Of a stretch of DNA of 64,000 bases, positions 38,807-45,691 are shown piece by piece. The stretch's first letter is position 1; the number at the start of each line of letters is the position of its first letter. Position numbers and translations under genes: made by a program. Source of the DNA: DATFTE01 sp963840665 (GTDB taxonomy: Bacteria > Acidobacteriota > Terriglobia > Terriglobales > Acidobacteriaceae); assembly GCA_963840665.1 (NCBI GenBank), contig CAWIZO010000008.1, positions 62,001 to 126,000 of the forward strand, written 5' to 3'. Under the pieces are notes generated by a model, which was not told the origin of the DNA, made no database searches, and saw only the letters and a program-made list of their open reading frames with translations.

Positions 38807-40621
38807 TTGACCCGCGCTTCCTTGACTCCAGAGATACCGAGCCCGTCCCGAGGAGTTTCTCCCGCAGGGACGTGGGCGGCGATTCTTCTCATTTTTGCGG
38901 CCGTCTATCTCGGCTCCGCATTTTCGCCGGCTCTACAGGACGACGCCGATTCGTCGCACGCCGAAGCGGCGCGCGAAATGATGGCCAAAGGCGACTACGT
39001 CACTCTGCACATTAACGGCGTTCGCTATCTCGAGAAGGCGCCGATGATCTACTGGCTGGTGGCGTTCAGCTATGGGATCTTTGGTGTCAACGAATTCGCT
39101 ACCCGGCTGCCTACCGTGCTGGCGATGTTTCTAATGGTGCTACTCGCGTTCCGTTGGGGAAGGCAAGCCTTCGGGCTGCGGGCCGGTGCCTACGCTGCTC
39201 TATTCGTAACTACGGGCGCGGGATTCTATCTGTTTACCCGCATTCTGATTCCTGAAGCGCTTCTGAGCCTGTTCATCTCAGCGTCGTTTTATTGCTTCGT
39301 GACGGCTTTAGACGATCCTCGGCAAGCGTGGCGCTGGTATGCCGGCTACGCCTGTCTCGCTCTAGCCGTCCTTACCAAGGGACTCATCCCGCTGGTCTTC
39401 GTTGGGATTACGGCGGTCGCCTACGTCGCAATCTCGGGCGACTGGCGACGATGGCGTGAGTTCCGTATCCCTTCTGGCCTGCTCCTTTTCTTGCTCATTG
39501 CCGCGCCCTGGCACATCCTCGCGGGGATCCGGAATCCGCATTTTTTCTGGTTCTATTTCGTGAACGAGCACTTCCTCAGGTTCTTAGGAAAGCGTTATCC
39601 CGTCGACTACAACAAAGTTCCGGCTGCGCTTTACTGGAGTTTGCATCTGGTTTGGCTCTTCCCGTGGAGTTTGTATCTCCCGTTAGCGATTCGGAATCTG
39701 CCACTCGATTTTCGGGCTTTGCGCCAGTCCGGTAAGATCAGCTTCGCTCTGCGGACGCGCATTATTTGCTGGATCTGGGCCGGCGTGGTTCTGACATTCT
39801 TCGCCTTCTCCACCAGCCAGGAGTACTATACATTTCCGGCGTATTTTCCTCTGATCTTATTGCTCGCGAGCTCTACGGCGGAGTATGAGGAGGAGTCCGG
39901 CAGACGCCGCTGGTTACTGGCGATCGCCGCCACAACCGCCGCAATCACGCTGATCGCGGCTGTCGCCCTCATTGGCGGACTCTGGACTTCCCGCCACCTG
40001 CCTTTTGTCTCCGATATCGGTAGTGTGCTGGCCAAGCACGATATGTCGGAAGACACTCTGTCTATGTCGCACATGCTCGATCTCACAGGAGAGTCTTTTG
40101 CCGCGCTGCGTTTGCCTGCATTGCTGGCCGTGGTTGCGCTGGTGCTAGGACCCTTGAGTAGCCTGTATCTCCGCATGCGCCGCAAACACTACGCAGCCAC
40201 GCTGGCGATGGCCGTTGCGATGGGGCTTTTTCTAGTCGCCGCCCATATCGCGCTGAATCGATTTGACCCCTATCTGTCATCGAAGGTGATGGCGGATCGC
40301 ATTGGCCCGCAGCTTCAGCCATCTGACAAAGTCATGATTTATGGCGATCAGGCTTTTGGGTCGTCTTTGCTTTTCTATTTGCGACGGCCGATCGATCTGG
40401 TGAACGGACGCACAACCTCCATGTGGTTCGGTTCGACGTACCCAGATGCTCCCAAGATTTTTCTCGATGATCAGGATCTTTTGAAGGAGTGGAGTTCTGG
40501 TGACCGAGTTTTTCTGTTTGTTCCTGCCTACGAGCGACAGACAGTGGACTCTCTGCTCCCGTCGCAAAGGTTTGTGGCCGCTGAGAGTTCAGGCAAGATT
40601 ATCTACAGTAACCGGCCCTGA
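38807..40621 (+). CDS. ArnT/PMT-like GT39-type membrane glycosyltransferase
   Basis: The 604-residue protein has about 12 membrane helices and the periplasmic DD motif after helix 1 (PALQDDADSSHAEAAREM), which is the catalytic region of C-fold glycosyltransferases that use polyprenyl-phosphate sugars. GVRYLEKAPMIYWLVA and FTRILIPEALLSLF are further family markers. ArnT adds aminoarabinose to lipid A; in Acidobacteria the acceptor is uncertain. The start is TTG 38807; no ATG or GTG precedes the first helix. Its 3' end overlaps the convergent HpnI-like gene by 33 bases. Confidence 0.88.
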   Translation: MTRASLTPEIPSPSRGVSPAGTWAAILLIFAAVYLGSAFSPALQDDADSSHAEAAREMMAKGDYVTLHINGVRYLEKAPMIYWLVAFSYGIFGVNEFATRLPTVLAMFLMVLLAFRWGRQAFGLRAGAYAALFVTTGAGFYLFTRILIPEALLSLFISASFYCFVTALDDPRQAWRWYAGYACLALAVLTKGLIPLVFVGITAVAYVAISGDWRRWREFRIPSGLLLFLLIAAPWHILAGIRNPHFFWFYFVNEHFLRFLGKRYPVDYNKVPAALYWSLHLVWLFPWSLYLPLAIRNLPLDFRALRQSGKISFALRTRIICWIWAGVVLTFFAFSTSQEYYTFPAYFPLILLLASSTAEYEEESGRRRWLLAIAATTAAITLIAAVALIGGLWTSRHLPFVSDIGSVLAKHDMSEDTLSMSHMLDLTGESFAALRLPALLAVVALVLGPLSSLYLRMRRKHYAATLAMAVAMGLFLVAAHIALNRFDPYLSSKVMADRIGPQLQPSDKVMIYGDQAFGSSLLFYLRRPIDLVNGRTTSMWFGSTYPDAPKIFLDDQDLLKEWSSGDRVFLFVPAYERQTVDSLLPSQRFVAAESSGKIIYSNRP

Positions 40622-41803
40622 GGAAGGATTGCCGGACTGCGGCCCACCGACGCGTACCATTTTTCCATCGCGTTCCAGGCGGTAGGTCTCATTTCGCCAA
40701 ACGATCGTGTTGCCAAAGAAACTGGCGCACCAATAACAAAAGCCGGTGAAATCGCGCACTGGATATAACCAGCAATACTTCAAGCTCCTCCGATCCCGCA
40801 CGACCAACCAACCGGCGACGATCGCCATGACCAACCGGTTCAGCGCCGCCCCGGCGAACAGAACTGCGCCCAGCACAATATGACCAGCGGACACAGCCGC
40901 GATGAGGCCAAGCACTCCAAAGGGCATGGCGTATGTAAGTCCGGCTCCGATGTGTCCGGCTGGACGCGAAAAGCGGGTGCTCTTCATCCAACGCACCTGA
41001 TGCAACACAGATTCTCTGAAGGTGCGATTAATGACTACGTGGTCGATTACATGCTTAGACAGTAAGACGGTGTAGCCGGCTTCGAATACGCGTTTGCCGA
41101 GGACATAGTCGTCCGCGCAATAATCGGCCAGCGCCCCCATTCCTCCGGCCTTCTCCAGCGCGTCCTTCCGCACTGCCATGGTGGGCCCCAGTGCGAATTG
41201 CATACCCTCGAGCATGTTGGCCACGAGCACGCCAGAGGTCATCTCGACCGACATACCAAGCGCCTCGAGCGTCGACCATGCTCCGCCCGTAGGAACTCCA
41301 CGGTACAGGCAAGTAACCAGCCCTACGCGCTCATCAAACAGGGGTCTCACCACCTCTCGCAAGTAAGTCGGTTCGACGCGCACATCGCTGTCGCTGATGA
41401 CCAGGTAGGGGGTCAAGGCCTGTGCATACATCTGCTCCAGCGAACAGATTTTGGCATTAGGACGGTCGGGGTTGCCGGAAGTGACAATCTTGGCTTTCAC
41501 TTTCGGATACTTCTTATGCAGCTGGCGAACCACCGCGAGGGCAGGATCTGCCTGGTCTCTGGCGCCGAAAATGACTTCAAAATCGGGATAGTCCTGAGTA
41601 AAGAAGCTCTCCAGATTTGCCTCTAAGTCCGGTTCCAAGCCATGGAGGGGCTTCAGTAGGGTAACCGCCGGCCAGTCGCTGGGCATGGCTGGTTCAGGGT
41701 GGCGGCGCAGGTGATGGGCCGCGGCAACGATCATGAGAACTACAAATACCGACGATGCAAGCAGCCCCGCTGCGGCGACCAGCAACAACGCTCCAGTGAT
41801 CAT
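40589..41803 (-). CDS. hpnI: HpnI-like GT21 glycosyltransferase
   Basis: ATG 41803 gives a 404-residue protein starting with a membrane helix (MITGALLLVAAAGLLASSVF); the longer frame begins at TTG 41884 and adds a polar stretch. The GT-A domain shows VTLLKPLHGLEPDLEANLES, FGARDQADPALAVV, the VISDSDVRV metal-binding motif, CADDYVLGKRVFEAG and HQVRWMKSTRFSRP with the (Q/R)xxRW motif of GT21. The C terminus has membrane helices. HpnI adds N-acetylglucosamine to bacteriohopanetetrol; ceramide glucosyltransferase is the alternative. No other hopanoid gene is in the window, so the substrate rests on similarity. Confidence 0.82.
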   Translation of the reverse strand: MITGALLLVAAAGLLASSVFVVLMIVAAAHHLRRHPEPAMPSDWPAVTLLKPLHGLEPDLEANLESFFTQDYPDFEVIFGARDQADPALAVVRQLHKKYPKVKAKIVTSGNPDRPNAKICSLEQMYAQALTPYLVISDSDVRVEPTYLREVVRPLFDERVGLVTCLYRGVPTGGAWSTLEALGMSVEMTSGVLVANMLEGMQFALGPTMAVRKDALEKAGGMGALADYCADDYVLGKRVFEAGYTVLLSKHVIDHVVINRTFRESVLHQVRWMKSTRFSRPAGHIGAGLTYAMPFGVLGLIAAVSAGHIVLGAVLFAGAALNRLVMAIVAGWLVVRDRRSLKYCWLYPVRDFTGFCYWCASFFGNTIVWRNETYRLERDGKMVRVGGPQSGNPSSGPVTVDNLA

Positions 41804-41950
41804 CAACTTGTCTCTAACCCGGTTCCCGCGCGGACCTGTCGCGTCCTTTTTCCCGCGGAGATTATCCTGCCTATCCTTGCGCAACCCTGAAATACTTCTG
41901 CCGCTCGAAGCCTAGGATCACGATTTAAAGTCTAATCTCCAAGCGGGAAG

Positions 41951-42036
41951 GGAGTCCAGATGGGGGCTCCCGGGAAAACGACTTGATCCCCGATACGCCG
42001 GGGGATGGGTGACCAGCAAAAACTTCATGGCACCCA
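41951..42036 (+). other. Three serial stem-loops in a divergent intergenic region
   Basis: Between the HpnI-like gene and the small basic protein gene three stems follow each other: GGGAG/CTCCC (41951-41972), ATCCCCG/CGGGGGAT with one bulged G (41986-42006) and TGGGTG/CACCCA (42006-42036). No protein frame covers them. They could form a structured leader of the small basic protein mRNA or a separate small RNA. No known riboswitch core was recognised. Confidence 0.35.
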
Positions 42037-42096
42037 CTTAATAATATGTAACTCTTGGCTTCTACTTTGCTAAAATCCCAACCGAGGGGGAATTAC

Positions 42097-42333
42097 ATGC
42101 CAAATCTAGTACAAGTAATGACCGCGCTTGTGAAAGAACAAAAGCGTTTGCAAGGCAAGCTGCAAAGCGTAGATGCCGCGATCTCGGCACTGCGAGGAAT
42201 CAACAGCGGTGGACGCAATGTAACCTCGATTGGACGGCCTCGCCGGCACCTTTCTGCAGCGGCACGCAAGAGAATCGCCGCGGCCCAGAAAGCCCGGTGG
42301 GCGAAGTTTAGAGCGCAGAAAAAAGCTGCGTAA
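42097..42333 (+). CDS. Small basic protein with C-terminal Arg/Lys-Ala helix
   Basis: GAGGGGG lies six bases before ATG 42097, which decides the start over 42055. The 78-residue product has an N-terminal coiled-coil-like helix (VQVMTALVKEQKRLQGKLQS), a GRPRRHLSAAARKRI linker with an AT-hook-like GRPRR, and a basic helix ending KARWAKFRAQKKAA. The pattern suggests nucleic-acid binding, much like small histone-like or plasmid-stabilising proteins, but no family was recognised. An inverted repeat follows the stop. Confidence 0.7.
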   Translation: MPNLVQVMTALVKEQKRLQGKLQSVDAAISALRGINSGGRNVTSIGRPRRHLSAAARKRIAAAQKARWAKFRAQKKAA

Positions 42334-42350
42334 TTGCTTCTGGTAAGAAC

Positions 42351-42394
42351 TGCCGGCGCTCGGGTTCTTCTCCCACTTCTCGCCCACGCCGGCA
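42351..42394 (+). terminator. Possible terminator hairpin after the small basic protein gene
   Basis: TGCCGGCG (42351-42358) and CGCCGGCA (42387-42394) are exact 8-bp inverted repeats 18 bases after the stop. The loop is long (28 bases) and the tail AGTCTTTTCCC only moderately T-rich, so termination strength is doubtful. Confidence 0.4.
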
Positions 42395-42530
42395 AGTCTT
42401 TTCCCGCTTCACCATTCTTGACGTTTCCACTCTTCGGACAAAGCTGTTTAGCGGCCGCGAGAACGCATTGTCGCGCCCACTAGTACTCCTTTACTGATGT
42501 CGGTAGATAGTTTAAAAGCGTGAGGCTGGA

Positions 42531-42983
42531 TTAATCGCCGGCGTTGGCGGGGATGCGAGAGGGGAAGAACGTTCCTCCAGATAGCACTCTCTCCACGGCA
42601 TCGACCAGATCTCGCGCCGCGTTGCTCTTGCAAACCGCGCCGCGAATACTGCCGGCGTCAAAGTGGTTCAAGAGTTCGTCGGAGAGATGCAGGGAGAACA
42701 GGATCACAGGGATGTCTGGGTTGGAACGGGAAATCTGGCTGGCCGCCTCTAGCCCGTTCATATTGGGCATGGTGAGGTCCATGATGATGATGTCAGGGCG
42801 TAACTGAATCGCCTTTTCGACAGCATCCCGGCCGTCGCACGCCTCGGCGCACACTCTCCAGTTTGGCTTGGTCTCCAGTAGGTTGCGAATCCCTAGCCGC
42901 ATCACTTCGTGGTCGTCGGCTACTAGAATTCGAGTGTGATCTGCGGATACCCAGCGGGATCCAGCGGTCGCGGTCGTCATCAT
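42531..42983 (-). CDS. Receiver-only response regulator (NarL-type receiver without HTH)
   Basis: The 150-residue protein is a complete receiver domain: Asp23/Asp24, phosphoacceptor Asp69 (IIIMDLTMPNMNG), Ser/Thr in ILFSLH and Lys in AVCKSNAA. It matches the receiver of the NarL-type regulator encoded 1.2 kb upstream on the same strand, yet it ends after VLSGGTFFPSRIPANAGD with no LuxR helix-turn-helix. No remnant of a DNA-binding domain is seen in the following 100 bases in any frame. It may act by protein contact, as a phosphate sink, or be a stable truncation. Confidence 0.85.
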   Translation of the reverse strand: MMTTATAGSRWVSADHTRILVADDHEVMRLGIRNLLETKPNWRVCAEACDGRDAVEKAIQLRPDIIIMDLTMPNMNGLEAASQISRSNPDIPVILFSLHLSDELLNHFDAGSIRGAVCKSNAARDLVDAVERVLSGGTFFPSRIPANAGD

Positions 42984-43201
42984 GGGGACGTGCCAGCTCC
43001 AACGTTAGTTTCACTGCCGTCGCCAAACCGGCTGAAGCTGGCCAGAGCAAAAGCGTTGCAGGTTTGGCTTGGTTTTGCAGCCAGCACTCTCGCTGGGCTG
43101 CCAGTCAGTTCCCCACGATAGGCCGTGCAAAGTATTCCCACAATAGCTCAGGAGTGTGGCCGACTGGCACGATTGTGCTAAGGGGAATGATGGAGACGGG
43201 T

Positions 43202-43966
43202 TTATAGTCCCGCCTCCATTAACGAAGAAGAAGTCTGCGACAGCGGGGCAACGATCTCCGCCGCGAGAGCTCGCACTTCTCGAGAAAAATTATTCTTCGC
43301 GGATCGGATTTTCAGGTGTTGATCGGCGCGCGCAGCCTTAGCTTTACGTTGCCTTCGCGGCAGCGTCTGTCGTACGGCCGCGCCCTCTTGGCCGGACGAA
43401 AGCAATTCTTGAATGCGTTGCTTGGCCTTGTGCAATTGCGACTTTGAATTTCCCACCGAGCAATCCAGTAGGCGAGCAATTTCCTGATGTTCGTAGCCTT
43501 CCACTTCGTGCAGCAGAAAGATGGTTCGGTAGCCGACTGGGAGTTCGCGAATCGCGCGTGCCAAGGCAATACGGTCCACGGTGCCCGCGAGTTGCTCATC
43601 GCGAATTCCGTAATCGCGGCGGATGGAGCGTCCATCTTTTTGCCGGCAGGGTTCGTCGAGCGAAACCTGACGCAACGCCTTCTTACGAAAGTGCATAAGA
43701 ACGGTGTTGACGGCTACGCGATAAAGCCACGTCGACAAAGCTGAGTCGCCACGAAACGTCGCCAACTTCCGGTATACCTGCAGGAACGCGTCCTGAGTAA
43801 GGTCCTCTGCCTCAGCCGAGTTGTTGGTCATGCGCAGGCAAACGGAGTAGACCCTGGGCTTATGGGCGTAGAAAAGCGCGCTGAAGGCTTCCGGATCGCC
43901 GCTTTGTACTCTCTGAATAAGATCCCGATCAGTGTTGAAGTTCGCGATTGCGTTGTTGTCGTTCAC
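43202..43966 (-). CDS. RpoE-like ECF sigma factor with basic C-terminal tail
   Basis: Residues about 15-85 are sigma region 2 (AEAEDLTQDAFLQVYRKLATF, STWLYRVAVNTVLMHFRK) and about 130-190 region 4 (LPVGYRTIFLLHEVEGYEHQ, EIARLLDCSVGNSKSQLHKA). A further 60 residues, rich in Arg/Lys (LPRRQRKAKAARADQHLK), follow, which standard RpoE lacks. No anti-sigma gene is adjacent. The start is GTG 43966 with GGAG six bases upstream. It lies between two response-regulator genes on the same strand with gaps over 200 bases, so each is probably transcribed alone. Confidence 0.9.
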   Translation of the reverse strand: MNDNNAIANFNTDRDLIQRVQSGDPEAFSALFYAHKPRVYSVCLRMTNNSAEAEDLTQDAFLQVYRKLATFRGDSALSTWLYRVAVNTVLMHFRKKALRQVSLDEPCRQKDGRSIRRDYGIRDEQLAGTVDRIALARAIRELPVGYRTIFLLHEVEGYEHQEIARLLDCSVGNSKSQLHKAKQRIQELLSSGQEGAAVRQTLPRRQRKAKAARADQHLKIRSAKNNFSREVRALAAEIVAPLSQTSSSLMEAGL

Positions 43967-44140
43967 TCTGTCTCCTTGTCAGGCCATCCGGCCCTTGCCC
44001 CCTGGTGGCATCAGTGGGCCATGAGTCATTTACAAGAGTGAGCGTAGGCTGAAAAGAAGTTTGGGTACATCCGGTGCAGGCTGTAGGGGGGAATTGTATT
44101 TGCTGTACCGATCAGGGTGGCATGGGTGGAGTCGCGCATG

Positions 44141-44178
44141 AAAAGAAATGCCCGCCATCGCAGCATGCGAGGCGGGCA
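44141..44178 (-). terminator. Strong rho-independent terminator of the NarL-type regulator gene
   Basis: On the minus strand an 8-bp stem (TGCCCGCC with GGCGGGCA, 44149-44156 and 44171-44178) continues into a second 5-bp stem TCGCA/TGCGA with a three-base loop. It is followed by TTTCTTTT (44141-44148). It lies 24 bases past the regulator stop. Confidence 0.85.
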
Positions 44179-44201
44179 AACATGCACTTAATTCAAATGG
44201 A

Positions 44202-44873
44202 CTATTCGATCGCCGGCTGTACTACGTGCACGATATTGTTACGCACCGCATATAGCACCAGGTCGCTCACCGAGTGAATTTGCAATTTTCGCATGATATT
44301 CGAGCGATGAGTCTCCGCGGTCTTCACACTCAGGCCAAGTGCGACTGCGACTTCTTTTGTGCTCTTGCCCTCGGCGAGTAATTGCACAATCTCGCGCTCC
44401 CTCGGTGTCAGGCGATTTCGTGTGACCTGGGTTGGACTCGGGGCGACTCCGCCTTTCAAATAACCATCGAGCACCATCGCAGCGACCTTCGACGTGAAAT
44501 AGGTTTTGTCGCGGCGGAGGGCCTCAGCGGCCGCTACAAGGTCGCGCGCAGCGTCCGACTTTAGAAGAAAACCACGGGCGCCTGCGTTCAACACTTCGCG
44601 CACCACGGAGTCTGAATCGTGCAGGGTCAGCACTAGAATCTTGGCGTCAGGATTCACTTTCAGAATTTGACGAGTCGCTTCCAGCCCGTTGAGGCTGGGC
44701 ATTCCGATATCGAGGATAGTGATATCGGGCTTCAACTCGGAAGCCTTCTCCACAGCTTCACGACCGTCGCCTGCCTCACCGCACACTTCCCAGCCAGGCT
44801 GGGCCTCAAGCAACGAAATAAGGCCCTTGCGTACCACTTCGTGATCGTCCGCAATGAAAATGCGAAATGCCAA
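44202..44873 (-). CDS. NarL/FixJ-type two-component response regulator
   Basis: The 223-residue protein has a receiver (Asp9/Asp10, phosphoacceptor Asp55 in TILDIGMPSLNGLEA, Lys in FLLKSDAA). It also has a LuxR-type helix-turn-helix (RLTPREREIVQLLAEGKSTK, then LSVKTAETHRSNIMRKLQI). It is an orphan here: no histidine kinase gene adjoins. Phosphorylation would dimerise it on target promoters. An inverted repeat TAGCAC-N7-GTGCTA lies about 64 bases upstream of its start, a possible operator, and a strong terminator follows its stop. Confidence 0.93.
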   Translation of the reverse strand: MAFRIFIADDHEVVRKGLISLLEAQPGWEVCGEAGDGREAVEKASELKPDITILDIGMPSLNGLEATRQILKVNPDAKILVLTLHDSDSVVREVLNAGARGFLLKSDAARDLVAAAEALRRDKTYFTSKVAAMVLDGYLKGGVAPSPTQVTRNRLTPREREIVQLLAEGKSTKEVAVALGLSVKTAETHRSNIMRKLQIHSVSDLVLYAVRNNIVHVVQPAIE

Positions 44874-45187
44874 GGAACACCTCCGAGGTACTGATGTCTT
44901 TTGTCTCTCCAGCAGGCTTGGTAAAGCTCGCTCTCATAGCACTTGAAACGTGCTAGAAAAAATGAAGGCCCAAAGCTTTGGTGATTCGGTCAATTCTTAA
45001 GTCGCCTTATTGTTATGCATCATGATTGCCAAACCCGGTATTTGTTAAATATGTACGACTTAAACCGTATACCGTCGCAGGCGGAGCGTGTAATTCTTAC
45101 TGGCTACGACCTGCGGAAACCTATCGTCGGAAAATAAAATCTCGAGAGGGAATTTTGGTCGAACTCTACATAACCCACCTCGCAAAT
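44874..45187. other. Intergenic region with TAGCAC-N7-GTGCTA inverted repeat
   Basis: This 314-base stretch is noticeably more AT-rich than its surroundings and has no protein frame with coding character. Its clear structure is TAGCAC (44937-44942) with GTGCTA (44950-44955) around TTGAAAC. The adjoining run of A lies on the wrong side for a terminator of either flanking gene, so an operator or promoter element for the response-regulator gene is the better reading. Confidence 0.5.
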
Positions 45188-45502
45188 TTAGCACTGGTTG
45201 AGCGCAGTGGGATGGGAGGGCTGATGCACGAGAGTGGAACTCTCTGGAGACTCGGATCGGATGCGATCCAGGGGAATCAGTTTGAGACCGTAAAGCGGTT
45301 CGAGCGTCACACAGAAACTAGATGCACACGATCCGCATAACCAGAAGTGAGAGAGTTCGCGTTTTGGTTTTTCATCGAACGGAAGCCGAGCCTCGTCACA
45401 GGCGGCAACCGAGATCGAAACTACTTCGAACTGGAACAGGCGGCCTTCAGCAAACGAACGGAGAGCCACGCGACAATCGGGATTAACGCAGTGAGTCAGC
45501 AT
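45188..45502 (-). CDS. Small cysteine-motif protein (CVNPxC family)
   Basis: The 104-residue protein starts MLTHCVNPDCRVALRSFAEG and has a second pair in HFWLCGSCASSF, so Cys5/Cys10 plus two later cysteines could bind zinc. A second protein of the same kind is encoded at 62143-62463 (MLHKCVNPAC, EGKLFVV, HYWMCDNCA). Shared spacing of both cysteine pairs, of EGxLF and of the H-x-W-x-C segment shows they are paralogues. No described domain was recognised. The gene stands alone between a kinase-free regulator and the activase operon; no good ribosome site is visible before ATG 45502. Confidence 0.75.
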   Translation of the reverse strand: MLTHCVNPDCRVALRSFAEGRLFQFEVVSISVAACDEARLPFDEKPKRELSHFWLCGSCASSFCVTLEPLYGLKLIPLDRIRSESPESSTLVHQPSHPTALNQC

Positions 45503-45644
45503 GGCGCAAATACCCCATCTTTCTCGAAGGAACAGAGTCTACACTATCGCGGGTAAAGGCCAAATCCAATACAGCTTTCGCTGTAGCTATCGTTGATAGG
45601 GATAGGGTGGTCAGACCACAGCCGCCGACAATGTCGCTCTGGAA

Positions 45645-45676
45645 CGAAAAGAGGTGGGTCCTCTACGGACCCCACC
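45645..45676 (-). terminator. Rho-independent terminator of the activase operon
   Basis: On the minus strand GGTGGGGTCC pairs with GGACCCACC (45667-45676 and 45653-45661, one bulged G) around a five-base loop and is followed by TCTTTTC. It lies 16 bases beyond the stop of the activase gene. Confidence 0.75.
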
Positions 45677-45691
45677 CCACAATTCCAAAAG

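Noticed and set aside
43157..43175. TGGCACGATTGTGC resembles a sigma-54 promoter
   Set aside because: The distance between GG and GC is one base short of the strict sigma-54 spacing, and no gene starts suitably downstream.
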